Below are positions 1-9,018 of a stretch of 64,000 bases of DNA, in pieces. Position 1 is the stretch's first letter. Each line of letters opens with the position of its first letter. A program made the position numbers and the translations under genes. The notes under the pieces are model-generated. The model searched no databases and was not told where the DNA came from. It saw nothing but the letters and a program-made list of their open reading frames with translations. The stretch spans positions 25,157 through 89,156 of the forward strand of contig NZ_BMFD01000002.1 in NCBI RefSeq assembly GCF_014637795.1, given 5' to 3'. The DNA comes from Belliella aquatica (GTDB lineage Bacteria; Bacteroidota; Bacteroidia; Cytophagales; Cyclobacteriaceae).

Positions 1-627
1 CACACAGAGGGTCTAATGTCCATGTCCCAAACGATCATGGAAGCCAATGGAGTCAAAACTAAAATGATCAGAGCCGTGGATCATACAATCGCGTATGGTG
101 TACAGCCCGACATGACTGAGCACGGCTGGGAAAAAGATGAATGGCCAGCAATTCAAGAAAAGGTTATGGATGCCAATATTCTGGTTATAGGAACTCCAAT
201 CTGGTTGGGTGAAAAATCCTCCATAGCTACGAAAGTTATTGAACGTTTATATGGGTTTTCTGGAAAACTTAACGATAAAGGCCAATCAGCCTACTACGGA
301 AGGGCAGCTGGCTGCTTAATAACTGGAAATGAGGATGGAATTAAACATTGTTCTATGAACCTATTGTACAGCCTTCAACATTTAGGATATTCCATCCCAC
401 CTCAAGCAGATGCAGGATGGATCGGTGAAGCAGGACCTGGACCAAGTTACTTAGATAAAAATAGCGGGGGTTTAGAAAATGATTTCACTACCCGTAACAC
501 GACTTATATGACTTGGAATTTGATGCATTTGGCTAGATTACTGAAGGGTGAGTTTCCTGCTTATGGGAATATCAGAAATGAATGGGATGAAAGTAATCAT
601 GAGCACCCCAATCCTGAATATAGATAG
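1..627 (+). CDS. NAD(P)H-dependent FMN reductase / flavodoxin-family oxidoreductase, 5'-truncated
   Basis: The reading frame is open to base 1, so the N-terminus lies outside the window; the ATG at 16 is internal. Visible motifs fit the NADPH-dependent FMN reductase/iron-sulfur flavoprotein type: a central segment reading ILVIGTPIWLGEKSS (flavin-binding region), then TGNEDG and GEAGPGPSYL, which in this family surround the FMN. The missing N-terminus should carry the first beta strand and phosphate-binding loop. It is probably a soluble flavoprotein that reduces quinones, flavins or similar acceptors; the substrate cannot be told. It converges on the HAD hydrolase that ends at 670, and no clear terminator separates them. 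Confidence 0.75.
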   Translation, partial: HTEGLMSMSQTIMEANGVKTKMIRAVDHTIAYGVQPDMTEHGWEKDEWPAIQEKVMDANILVIGTPIWLGEKSSIATKVIERLYGFSGKLNDKGQSAYYGRAAGCLITGNEDGIKHCSMNLLYSLQHLGYSIPPQADAGWIGEAGPGPSYLDKNSGGLENDFTTRNTTYMTWNLMHLARLLKGEFPAYGNIRNEWDESNHEHPNPEYR

Positions 628-669
628 GATAAACAGTTTTAAAACATCAATTTACAAAATGCGATATCA

Positions 670-1338
670 CTAGCTTTCAAAGTATTTGTGAAGGTCTTTT
701 AGACTTTCGATTTCTAAATCAACAGGTTCTGAAAAAGGATACGCTGGCATTCCTTTTCTCCTGATCAAACAAGTTTGGAGTCCAACTCTTTTTGCACCTA
801 AAAGATCCCAAGGATGGCAAGCTATCATCATGACATCACTTGAAGCTAATTTTAATTCATTCAGCACAAATTGATAGGGAGAGGGATGGGGTTTGAAATA
901 GCCCACTTCATCAATGCTAAAAATACGTTTCATGAACTTTCCAATACCACTATATTCCATTTGTGCATTTGCAGTTTCTAAACTACCATTGGTGAGCGCT
1001 ACCATGGGAATTCCCAATTCTTGAAAACTTACCAAGCCTCCAATCACATCTTTATGAGGCGGTAAAGTTTTTATTTTGGAAAGCAGGACATTAATCTCTG
1101 ATTGTGTGATTTTGCAATCTAGTTTTTCTGCCGTCATTCCTAAAGTAGCACCGGCTATTTCGCTAAAAGACCTATGTTTTCCTGTCAAACTTTCTACCCA
1201 TGCATATTGTAACAGATACGCAAACCAAATGTCAAAAGCAGAAGAATGGAACAATCGACTATTGATAGCAGATTTTAACTGCGTCATGTCTAACAGCGTT
1301 TCATTGACATCGAAAACAAGAAGTGAAGGCTTATTCAT
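670..1338 (-). CDS. HAD-superfamily hydrolase, haloacid dehalogenase type II-like
   Basis: About 222 residues from the preferred start at 1338 (MNKPSLLVFDVNETL). A longer frame reaches 1389, but its extra 17 residues precede the conserved first strand and are probably not translated. HAD motifs appear in order: FDVNETL (nucleophile Asp, with Asn at the DxN position typical of haloacid dehalogenases), LTNGS (motif II Thr/Ser), FKPHP (motif III Lys) and IACHPWDLLGAK (motif IV). This matches 2-haloacid dehalogenase/phosphoglycolate-phosphatase-like proteins of 220-240 residues. The physiological substrate is unknown; many members annotated as dehalogenases are phosphatases. Encoded alone between convergent and divergent neighbours. 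Confidence 0.8.
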   Translation of the reverse strand: MNKPSLLVFDVNETLLDMTQLKSAINSRLFHSSAFDIWFAYLLQYAWVESLTGKHRSFSEIAGATLGMTAEKLDCKITQSEINVLLSKIKTLPPHKDVIGGLVSFQELGIPMVALTNGSLETANAQMEYSGIGKFMKRIFSIDEVGYFKPHPSPYQFVLNELKLASSDVMMIACHPWDLLGAKRVGLQTCLIRRKGMPAYPFSEPVDLEIESLKDLHKYFES

Positions 1339-1521
1339 ATAGATTGAATTTATTGATGCATCAAGTTCAAAAGCTACAAAAAGAATCACGGTCTAAACTA
1401 TTTATAGACAGAATTGTCTTTATCTTGACATTTAATCTATGTTATTGACTGCAAATTGCAAATCAAGGTCGTCAGCCATAATTTGATAGAAATTTAATAA
1501 CAAACAAATAAAATATTTAAG

Positions 1522-1803
1522 ATGAAAGCTATCTGGAATAATCAAGTAATCGCCGAAAGTGAAAAAACAATTCAAATCGAAGGGAATCATTATTTCCCAG
1601 CTGATACCATCAAAAAGGAGTTTTTCAAAGCTTCCGATACCTACACAACATGCCCTTGGAAGGGAATAGCATCCTATTATCATATTGAAGTTAACGGTGA
1701 AGTAAACATGGATGCTGCTTGGTTTTATCCAGACACAAAACCTGCTGCTAGAGAAATCAAAGACCATGTAGCGTTTTGGAGAGGGGTAGAAGTGAAGAAA
1801 TAA
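1522..1803 (+). CDS. DUF427 domain protein
   Basis: A 93-residue protein matching the whole DUF427 domain. Recognisable segments are the start MKAIWNNQVIAES, then YFPADTIKKEFF, TTCPWKGIASYYHIEV and DAAWFYPDTKPAAREIKDHVAFW. The family is a small all-beta fold of unknown function, with a conserved Cys-Pro-Trp-Lys-Gly stretch, widespread in bacteria and fungi. It lies 41 bases upstream of the BCCT transporter on the same strand, so it may be the first gene of the transporter-egtB-egtD operon. A role in that pathway is only suggested by position. Confidence 0.85.
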   Translation: MKAIWNNQVIAESEKTIQIEGNHYFPADTIKKEFFKASDTYTTCPWKGIASYYHIEVNGEVNMDAAWFYPDTKPAAREIKDHVAFWRGVEVKK

Positions 1804-1844
1804 CTTGAAAATTATAGTTATCTCATATTCTTCAACTTGACGCC

Positions 1845-3338
1845 ATGACTTTTCAATCCTTCAGGAAAACAACCAACTTCACCAACTGGATAGTTGCTAT
1901 TTTCTGTGTTCTATTCTTGGGTTTTGCTTTTCTGATGCCCAATTCTTTCAGTACCATATTGGAAGATTTGACTCAGAATCTGCTCCAAAAGTTTGGGACA
2001 TTTTATTTAATTTTAGGTCTATCGGCCGTCATAATCCTTCTTTTCTTGGCTTTTTCGAAGTTAGGAAAAATAAGGCTTGGATCAGGCAGTCCGGAATTCA
2101 ACTGGGTTTCTTGGATAGCCATGTTATACAGCACGGGAATGGGAGCGGGCTTATTGCTTAGAGCAGTGCAGGAGCCAGTTTTCTATTATCAAAACCCACC
2201 TAGAGCATCTTCTTTAGACAGTGCTGGATTCGCCTTGGAATATACTTTTTTCCATTGGGGGATGACACCGTGGGCATTTTATGGGCTGTTTGGATTGATT
2301 ATGGCTTATGTCATCTATATCAAGAAAGAAAATATCCTAAGCTCGTCTTTACTCCCAAAAGCCTATCAAACAGGTTTCATCGGGATTATGATGAATTCCC
2401 TCACGATTATTTGTACACTTCTTGGAGTTGTAGCAGCACTCGGGCTGGGTGGGAGGCAACTACTCGAAGCTTTAGGTCATATTACAAATAACAGTTTCAA
2501 CCCTAACCATGCCATAGGTGTAGTGATGGTCGTTTGTTTAATTGCTACAACCTCTGCTTTACTAGGCTTAAAAAAGGGCATAAAGAACCTGTCCAATTTC
2601 AATATTGGAATAGCTACCATATTGCTCTTAATTGTGGCATATTTTGGTTTTCAGGATGGAATGTCGTTTAGTTTTATTGGTATCTTAGGCACATACATTT
2701 TAGATTTCGTTCCTATGAGTCTTAATCTGGGAAAATTTCAGGTTTCAGATGATTTTCTTCAAGATTGGACTTACTTCTACTGGGCATTTTGGCTGGCTTG
2801 GGCACCTTTCACAGGTGTTTTCATCGCTAGAATTTCCAAAGGAAGAAGTATTAGAGAATTTATTCTTGCAGTTTTAATTATCCCTTCTTTGGGTACATTT
2901 CTATGGTTTGCTGTTTTTGGTCAAAGTGCCTTTCATTTAATAGCTCAAGGTGATTTAGAAAAAGGAATGTTTGACTCTATTTATACAGGTATTTTTGTCT
3001 TTTTGGTGCAGCTGCCTTTAGCAAATATTACTCAAATCATGACTTTGTTATTGGTTTTTACATTTCTAATCACCTCCGTAGATTCGGCTATTTTTGTTTT
3101 GAGTATGTTTAGTGATGAAGGAAAAACCGAACCTAAAAAAAGGTTAAGATGGATATGGGGAATGATGATTGGCTTGTTTACAAGTGCAGTGATTATCATA
3201 GGACAGGAGACTTTACTACAATCGGTATCACAATTAATGATCGTATTTGCTTTTCCTTTTAGCCTGATGTTTTTGGCAATGGTGATATATTTTCTTAGCT
3301 TATTGTTTTTACAAAACTCGAATTATGAACAGAAGTAA
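1845..3338 (+). CDS. BCCT-family betaine/quaternary-ammonium transporter
   Basis: A 497-residue polytopic membrane protein with about 12 hydrophobic segments. BCCT hallmarks: a glycine-rich GMGAGLLLRAVQEP stretch in the TM3 position, and FYWAFWLAWAPF followed by ARISKGRSIREF in the TM8/IH1 position. Against BetP, two of the three pocket tryptophans of TM8 are kept and one is Phe. The TM3 stretch carries an Arg where betaine carriers usually have Tyr-Gly or Trp-Gly. BCCT carriers move trimethylammonium compounds with sodium or protons, or by exchange. The last 14 bases overlap egtB, implying translational coupling. Hercynine and ergothioneine are themselves trimethylammonium betaines, so transport of one of them is a reasonable inference; glycine betaine uptake is the alternative. 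Confidence 0.85.
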   Translation: MTFQSFRKTTNFTNWIVAIFCVLFLGFAFLMPNSFSTILEDLTQNLLQKFGTFYLILGLSAVIILLFLAFSKLGKIRLGSGSPEFNWVSWIAMLYSTGMGAGLLLRAVQEPVFYYQNPPRASSLDSAGFALEYTFFHWGMTPWAFYGLFGLIMAYVIYIKKENILSSSLLPKAYQTGFIGIMMNSLTIICTLLGVVAALGLGGRQLLEALGHITNNSFNPNHAIGVVMVVCLIATTSALLGLKKGIKNLSNFNIGIATILLLIVAYFGFQDGMSFSFIGILGTYILDFVPMSLNLGKFQVSDDFLQDWTYFYWAFWLAWAPFTGVFIARISKGRSIREFILAVLIIPSLGTFLWFAVFGQSAFHLIAQGDLEKGMFDSIYTGIFVFLVQLPLANITQIMTLLLVFTFLITSVDSAIFVLSMFSDEGKTEPKKRLRWIWGMMIGLFTSAVIIIGQETLLQSVSQLMIVFAFPFSLMFLAMVIYFLSLLFLQNSNYEQK

Positions 3339-4479
3339 TTTTATAAAAAATAAACTTATAGATACCCGAAAACATACAGAAAAAATCTGTGAACCTTTGG
3401 AGATCGAAGACTATGTTCCTCAACCTGTGGTGGATGTTTCTCCTCCAAAATGGCATTTGGCACACACCACCTGGTTTTTTGAAACTTTCGTTTTGATTCC
3501 TTACTTCAAGGATTATCATGTCTATAATGATGATTTTGCCTTTTTATTCAACAGCTATTATAACAATGCGGGTGACCGTGTCCTTCGTCCCAATCGGGGT
3601 CTGATGACTCGACCACCAGTAAGAGAGGTAATGGCATATCGCAAATATGTCACTGAAAAGTGCCTCGCTTTGATTGAAACTCTTCCTTCTGATGGTATCC
3701 TAGACATCATCGAGATAGGGATCAATCATGAACAGCAACATCAAGAGTTATTGGTTTATGATATAAAATTCATTTTTGGGAACCAACCTACATTTCCTAT
3801 ATATGGGAGTGGGTTTGATCTTCAAAAAGAGGAGGAAAAGGGTTTTCTTAGTTTCAAGGCTGGCTTAAAACAAATCGGTGCAGCAGGGGAGGCTTTTTGT
3901 TTTGACAATGAGCTTGGTCAGCATCAAGTTTATATCCAAGACTTTGAAATTGCCCAAAATCTAGTTACAAATGGCGAATACCTTGAATTTATTCAATCAG
4001 GAGGATATACAGACTTTAATCTATGGCTTTCGGAAGGTTGGGATTTTATTCAAAAGGAGGACTTAAAAGCACCATTGTATTGGTTTGAAAAAAATGGAGA
4101 TTGGTACAATTATACACTCCGCGGGTTCGAAAAAATAGACCATTCTCTCCCTGTGCAACATGTGAGCTTTTATGAAGCCTATGCATTCGCTGAGTGGAAA
4201 GGAGTGCGCTTGCCGACAGAATTTGAATGGGAAGTGGCTGCCGATCAACTTAATTGGGGACAACTTTGGGAATGGACTTACAGTGCCTACCTTCCATATC
4301 CTGGATTCAAAAAAGCGCCTGGTGCATTAGGCGAATACAATGGCAAATTTATGTCCAATCAAAATGTTCTACGTGGTGCTTCTGTTGCCACCCCAGAGGG
4401 ACATAGTCGAAAAACATACCGTAACTTCTTTCATGCCTCCTCAAGGTGGCTTTTTTCAGGAATCAGATTAGCAAAGTAA
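3325..4479 (+). CDS. egtB: EgtB-type ergothioneine sulfoxide synthase
   Basis: A 384-residue non-haem iron enzyme. The N-terminal DinB-like domain has WHLAHTTWFFE (His at about 47) and NHEQQHQELL (His at about 135 and 139), the three-His iron site of EgtB. The C-terminal formylglycine-enzyme-like domain runs from about residue 195 and contains RLPTEFEWEVAAD, LWEWTYS, VLRGAS, TYRNFF and RWLFSGIRLA. EgtB joins hercynine to cysteine or gamma-glutamylcysteine with oxygen. No OvoA-type fused methyltransferase is present; methylation is provided by the next gene. The start overlaps the transporter stop by 14 bases. The thiol donor cannot be decided from sequence; no egtA, egtC or egtE is visible in the window. 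Confidence 0.88.
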   Translation: MNRSNFIKNKLIDTRKHTEKICEPLEIEDYVPQPVVDVSPPKWHLAHTTWFFETFVLIPYFKDYHVYNDDFAFLFNSYYNNAGDRVLRPNRGLMTRPPVREVMAYRKYVTEKCLALIETLPSDGILDIIEIGINHEQQHQELLVYDIKFIFGNQPTFPIYGSGFDLQKEEEKGFLSFKAGLKQIGAAGEAFCFDNELGQHQVYIQDFEIAQNLVTNGEYLEFIQSGGYTDFNLWLSEGWDFIQKEDLKAPLYWFEKNGDWYNYTLRGFEKIDHSLPVQHVSFYEAYAFAEWKGVRLPTEFEWEVAADQLNWGQLWEWTYSAYLPYPGFKKAPGALGEYNGKFMSNQNVLRGASVATPEGHSRKTYRNFFHASSRWLFSGIRLAK

Positions 4480-4482
4480 ATT

Positions 4483-5409
4483 ATGAATCAATTTCTTAAT
4501 GACGTCATCTCAGGTTTGACCTCAGTTCAAAAAACATTGCCTTCAAAATATTTTTATGATGAAAAAGGTTCTCGAATTTTTCAAGAAATCATGGCACTTG
4601 AAGAGTACTATCTTCCAGAATGCGAAGTTGAAATTTTACAGAATAGCTCCCAAGCCATCTTATCAGAAATTCAATCCGATGAATTGGATATCATTGAATT
4701 AGGCGCTGGTGATGGATCTAAGACCGTGATTTTTCTTAAAGAAGCTTTTAAAACGGGGAAATCTTTAACCTACATTCCAATGGATATCTCACCCGATATT
4801 TTAGAAATCAATAGAGAATTAATAAAATCAGAACTCCCTGAATTAAAAGTAAAACCTATACCAGGAGATTATGGTCATACTTCTGAATCATTAAAAGAGC
4901 GAAAATCACCAAAGCTTGTTCTCTTTATGGGAAGTAATATTGGGAATTTTCCTAGAGAAAAAGCAACTGAATTTATTCGCTTTGTGAATGACCTTCTTCA
5001 AAATGGAGATTTCTTTTTAATGGGAGTCGATTTGAAGAAGAATCCACATATAATTCGTGCTGCCTACAATGATAAAGAGGGGGTGACGAAGCGATTCAAC
5101 CTCAATTTATTAGAAAGAATCAATCGAGAGCTTGACGCAGATTTTGAGCTGTCTTCTTTCGAACATTACGGCGTGTACAATCCACTTTCTGGTTCAGCAT
5201 TAAGTTTTTTGGTAAGTCTTCAAGACCAAACTGTCACCATAAGTGGTCAAAAGATACATTTTGAGAAATTTGAGACCATCAACACTGAAATTTCTCAAAA
5301 GTACAGTTTGAAAGAACTTGATCAAATTGGAGCTCAAACAGGATTCAGCTGGGACAAACATTTTACTGACGAAAAGGGCTATTTCAGCTTAAGTCTTTTC
5401 AGAAAATGA
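4483..5409 (+). CDS. egtD: EgtD, L-histidine N-alpha-methyltransferase
   Basis: A 308-residue SAM-dependent methyltransferase, near the usual EgtD length of about 320. It opens with the typical GLTSVQKTLPSKYFYDEKGS segment. The SAM-binding motif ELGAGDGSKT lies near residue 70, followed by PMDISPDIL, LFMGSNIGNF and FLMGVDLKK in the substrate and SAM pocket region. EgtD trimethylates histidine to hercynine, the substrate of EgtB, and it starts only 3 bases after egtB stops. The pair should make ergothioneine sulfoxide or a close sulfur-histidine in the cytoplasm. The final C-S lyase (EgtE) must be elsewhere or replaced by another PLP enzyme. A terminator hairpin follows at 5452. Confidence 0.9.
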   Translation: MNQFLNDVISGLTSVQKTLPSKYFYDEKGSRIFQEIMALEEYYLPECEVEILQNSSQAILSEIQSDELDIIELGAGDGSKTVIFLKEAFKTGKSLTYIPMDISPDILEINRELIKSELPELKVKPIPGDYGHTSESLKERKSPKLVLFMGSNIGNFPREKATEFIRFVNDLLQNGDFFLMGVDLKKNPHIIRAAYNDKEGVTKRFNLNLLERINRELDADFELSSFEHYGVYNPLSGSALSFLVSLQDQTVTISGQKIHFEKFETINTEISQKYSLKELDQIGAQTGFSWDKHFTDEKGYFSLSLFRK

Positions 5410-5441
5410 AATAATTCTAAATCCTTTAAAAAAAGGAAAGC

Positions 5442-5477
5442 AAAAAAATGACTGCCTCTAAAAGAGACAGCCTTTTT
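5442..5477. terminator. bidirectional rho-independent terminator between egtD and the OmpA gene
   Basis: An 8-bp stem, 5452-5459 pairing with 5463-5470 (one mismatch on +, a G-U pair on -), is flanked by a T tract on the + side (5473-5477) and seven A on the left (5442-5448), which form the T tract of the minus-strand transcript. It lies between two convergent genes and can serve both. Confidence 0.7.
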
Positions 5478-5498
5478 AATCTAACCTGTTTTATATTT

Positions 5499-7499
5499 TT
5501 ATTGTGGAATAATATCAATAACCACTGTTCTGTTGTATGCACGTTCTTCTGGGAATTTGTTGCTGAATGGCGATAGACCTTCATCCTCACCACTTCCTCT
5601 AACTTCAAACGTTACATCTTTTCTACCTTTATTAGCCAAGGCTTTTTCAAGGATTCCTTTTACATCATTTGCTCTAGCAAGAGACAAAGTTCTGTTGTAA
5701 GCAGGATCACCGATGATATCAGTATACCCAAGGATAACTACTTTTGCATTGACTGGAATTTTTTCTGCAACTACATCAGTCAAATACTTTTCGTATAGAT
5801 TAACTGCATTAGATTCATCAAAATCATAGATTACACTGAATCTAGAATTGACAACATCAGTAGGAGGGGTCCACAATACCAAGTTCGCTGGAACTTCCTG
5901 CCTTACTTCTCTACCAGATTTGGTTTGACCTATCATGGTGATTTTATAATCTCCTTGAGGTCTTGCTCCAAGAATAGTTTGGCCAGGAATAGAAATCTTC
6001 TCTTCGGTATAAGGACCAAAATCTTGAATTCTTCCTTGCTCGTCTTTAACTTCAACCATCCAAGAATTGAATGCTGCATTCGAACCCTTTGCATTAAAGG
6101 TTATATAACTTTCCTCAGGAGCAGTTAATGTTTGAACTGATTTAAGCGGAGCGTTAGGACCAGCTTGGAATTCCATCAACATATTTGGTGTAGAACTTTC
6201 GATAGATACCTTACGGTCACCAGCACGAAGCAGGGTCTTATCATCCGATTGTCCTGATGCTGTGGTAGTATTTCTTCCTTCAGTTGAAATCCTACTACCA
6301 TTGATCATAAAGACATCTACAAGATACTTTTTGATAGATTCAGCCATTGACTTTCCATCCGTAGGAGATTTCTCAGAATACCCAACTAGCTTAATGTTAG
6401 CATTTGGATTTTTATTCATACGATCTCCAAGGATGTTGAGGATATTATAATACACCACCATCTGTCTGTTGGCACGCTCAATATTTCTTTTTGGCGCAGT
6501 AGCCTCCAATTGATCCTCACTAAAATTGATAACTTGACTGTTGTTCAATTTTATATATCGACTAGGAATTTCTGTAGAATTAAGATCAAAGAACACATCA
6601 TTTCTCAATGGGAATGTCTCACTCACATTTCTACTCACTGCAAGATTTCGGGGAGAATTTACAGAGAAGACCACTGTTGGATCTGCAGGCATCACTACTG
6701 CTGATTCTGGTACTCTTTCGATTTTACTACCCTTTCCTAATTTCAATGCTAGACCAAGTCTAAGAGTAGTATTGTTCCAGTTTTCTGTAGAACGTGGGTT
6801 CTGTCCGAAATATGGGTGAAATGAAGCAAAAGGTGCTAAGATGACTTTTGTTTTACTTGTACTCGAAGAGAGTGGAATATCTACTCCAGCCCCAACTTGA
6901 AAAGAAATTAAGTTTTTTTCTACATTAGAAAATTCACCATTCACCGCTGCAGGAAGCTGCTGATTACTCGCAGCAGGATTTACGCCTAGCTGATAAGTGA
7001 AATCTTTATCTCTATTGAAGGCAAATCTAGGACCTGCAAAAAGAAAGAAACTTGACTTAAATGGCGCAAATCTTAAGCTAGGCTCTAAAGTGATATAGCT
7101 CAAATTCGTGGTCAGATCCGCAGGGCAATTACATGGTGTGGTAATTTGATCAAAATCTCCCTGACGGTTATCATAACCACCTTGTAACATAAAACCAAAA
7201 CGTGTATTTGCTTTGTGGTATTCAATCACTGGTGCTAAGAAAATTCCAAGGCCATTACCTTTTCTAAAGCCTGCTGGAACAGACAGATCATTATTCAATT
7301 GTTGTGTAGTTCCTCTGTAGAAGTTGAAGTTTCCTCCAGCTGCCACACCAAATCTCCATGAAGGGCTGGTGTAGGTATCTTGCGCTTGAAGTGGTGATTG
7401 TAATCCAATTAGGATCAATCCCGCCACCGCAACCGGCTTGCTGATGCTTAGCACCCATTTGGTGCTCTGAGCCAATATATCTTTAATGTTATTTTTCAT
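5499..7499 (-). CDS. OmpA-family outer-membrane protein with two OmpA-like domains
   Basis: A 666-residue exported protein with a hydrophobic N-terminal segment ending LQSPLQAQ. Residues of about 45-250 read as an outer-membrane beta-barrel with alternating aromatic strands. A divergent OmpA-like domain follows (about 290-430: DVFFDLNSTEIP, IKLVGYSEKSP, RAGDRKVSI), then a beta-sandwich-like linker. The final 110 residues form a clear OmpA peptidoglycan-binding domain (IYDFDES, LGYTDIIGD, LSLARANDVKGIL, AYNRTVVIDI). The expected role is anchoring the outer membrane to the wall. It lies 88 bases downstream of the ice-binding lipoprotein on the same strand and is probably co-transcribed. Having two OmpA-like domains in one chain is less usual. 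Confidence 0.85.
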   Translation of the reverse strand: MKNNIKDILAQSTKWVLSISKPVAVAGLILIGLQSPLQAQDTYTSPSWRFGVAAGGNFNFYRGTTQQLNNDLSVPAGFRKGNGLGIFLAPVIEYHKANTRFGFMLQGGYDNRQGDFDQITTPCNCPADLTTNLSYITLEPSLRFAPFKSSFFLFAGPRFAFNRDKDFTYQLGVNPAASNQQLPAAVNGEFSNVEKNLISFQVGAGVDIPLSSSTSKTKVILAPFASFHPYFGQNPRSTENWNNTTLRLGLALKLGKGSKIERVPESAVVMPADPTVVFSVNSPRNLAVSRNVSETFPLRNDVFFDLNSTEIPSRYIKLNNSQVINFSEDQLEATAPKRNIERANRQMVVYYNILNILGDRMNKNPNANIKLVGYSEKSPTDGKSMAESIKKYLVDVFMINGSRISTEGRNTTTASGQSDDKTLLRAGDRKVSIESSTPNMLMEFQAGPNAPLKSVQTLTAPEESYITFNAKGSNAAFNSWMVEVKDEQGRIQDFGPYTEEKISIPGQTILGARPQGDYKITMIGQTKSGREVRQEVPANLVLWTPPTDVVNSRFSVIYDFDESNAVNLYEKYLTDVVAEKIPVNAKVVILGYTDIIGDPAYNRTLSLARANDVKGILEKALANKGRKDVTFEVRGSGEDEGLSPFSNKFPEERAYNRTVVIDIIPQ

Positions 7500-7587
7500 C
7501 TGAATAGTGAGATATGTTTTTTAAGAATTTGGATAAAATATTGAAGTAAAAGAACCCGTAAAGGCCTTCTACTTCAATGATTTTTCC

Positions 7588-9018
7588 TTATGGTCTTTCT
7601 ATAATATTGGTATTGGTAAGTACAACAGAACCATTTCTGGCAAGCATTCTACCAACGGCAGTCGCTCCTGAGTTCATGGTAATAGAAGTCAATGCAAGAA
7701 CATTTCCTTGGAAAGAAGTATTGTCACCAATAGTAGCAGAGCTACCTGTTTGCCAATAGACATTCTTTGCTTGTGCACCACCTGTCAAGATGACGTTTCC
7801 TCCTGCACCTCCAACTGTTGTGAAGTCTGAAGCGATTTGGAAAATAAATACTGCATCAGGATTTCCTTGAGCATCAAGTGTCAAATCACCCGCTTGGATA
7901 AGTAGAGTAGAAGTTGATTTGTAAATTCCAGGTGCAAGTGTTAGTCCACCTTGATCTCCTGAAACTGTCACAGGCGCAGGAGATGACGCACCTTCAAGGA
8001 ATAAATAAGCATCAGTCAAATCTTGTTTAGCTTGAACAAGACGAGCAGCAATGCCTGTTGGCAAAGGATCATCAGAAGCATGGATAAAACCATTGATTAC
8101 AATTGCTGGCGGGAATCCTGTGATAGAAGATCTAACACCAGGAGAAATTCCAACACTCAAATTTCGGATTTCACTAAATCCTGCATTATTGCTAATGCCT
8201 ACACCTGCTAAAATTCCAAATTCTTCTGCTTCACCTAGGTCTATTGAAGAAGCTTCAACAGGAGGAATGACAACAGGAATGGTTGTAAAGGACCAAAGGA
8301 AATTGCTTGCTAAAGATTTGTCTAACATGCTTGTAGCAGCTGTCGTGATGGTAGCAGAATAAGTATTACCCGCCAATAAAGGTGAATCAGGAGTAAATGA
8401 AGCCCTTAGACCAGTATAGGTAACATTCCCTGCCACTGGATTGTCATTCAAGGAAACTAAGAATGAGGTTTCTGTGATCGTAGAGGCTTGCATAGCTTCG
8501 CTAAAATCAGCCGTAATCACTTGATTGAGGGCAACATTGGTCTCCATATTACGTGGAGTAGTCAATTCAATAGTAGGAACTGGAAGCAATACTGTGTTGA
8601 AAGTCCATACAAAATCCTCTTGCATCAAATTTCCTGTTACATCTTTGACAGTTCTAAAAACTGTTGCCGTGTAGTTAGTATTTTCTTCTAAAGGTTCATT
8701 AGATTCAAAGCTTAAAGTTCTAGTACCTTCATCAAAAGAAAAAGAACCTGCAACAGCAGCACTTCCCATCAATCTAAATGAGTCCGCTGTTAGGGTTGTA
8801 GGATCCATATCTGTATTAAAAGTGGCATTCACCACTTGGGATAATGGCACATTTCTATCTGTGCTATTGGCTGGGTCGGTGCTGATAACCACAGGACATT
8901 CGCCAATTACTTCGATATTTTCATCGATACATCCTCCAATAAATATCGATAGGAGCATTACAAGAATTGACTTTAGCCAAAGTTCTTTTCGGGTTTTGAT
9001 TTTCATTTTGTTGTTCAT
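7588..9018 (-). CDS. ice-binding (DUF3494) lipoprotein with two Ig-like domains
   Basis: 476 residues. A lipoprotein signal ends at IFIGGC, so the mature Cys is expected to be lipidated. Two bacterial Ig-like (Big_5-type) domains follow, beginning near PANSTDRNVPLSQVVNATF and TPRNMETNVALNQVITADF. The last 220 residues form an ice-binding domain (DUF3494/IBP type 1): AEEFGILAGVGISN near its start, LTLAPGIYK in the middle, VYWQTGSSATIGDNTSFQGN and VGRMLARNGSVVLTNTNI at the end. Such domains fold as a beta-solenoid with a flat ice-binding face and inhibit recrystallisation or hold cells to ice. The lipid anchor plus Ig spacers suggests surface display. An alternative start lies four codons in, at 9006. 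Confidence 0.9.
   Translation of the reverse strand: MNNKMKIKTRKELWLKSILVMLLSIFIGGCIDENIEVIGECPVVISTDPANSTDRNVPLSQVVNATFNTDMDPTTLTADSFRLMGSAAVAGSFSFDEGTRTLSFESNEPLEENTNYTATVFRTVKDVTGNLMQEDFVWTFNTVLLPVPTIELTTPRNMETNVALNQVITADFSEAMQASTITETSFLVSLNDNPVAGNVTYTGLRASFTPDSPLLAGNTYSATITTAATSMLDKSLASNFLWSFTTIPVVIPPVEASSIDLGEAEEFGILAGVGISNNAGFSEIRNLSVGISPGVRSSITGFPPAIVINGFIHASDDPLPTGIAARLVQAKQDLTDAYLFLEGASSPAPVTVSGDQGGLTLAPGIYKSTSTLLIQAGDLTLDAQGNPDAVFIFQIASDFTTVGGAGGNVILTGGAQAKNVYWQTGSSATIGDNTSFQGNVLALTSITMNSGATAVGRMLARNGSVVLTNTNIIERP

Noticed and set aside
1432..1767. A minus-strand open frame opposite the DUF427 gene
   Set aside because: It is a shadow of the recognised DUF427 coding sequence and shows no domain.
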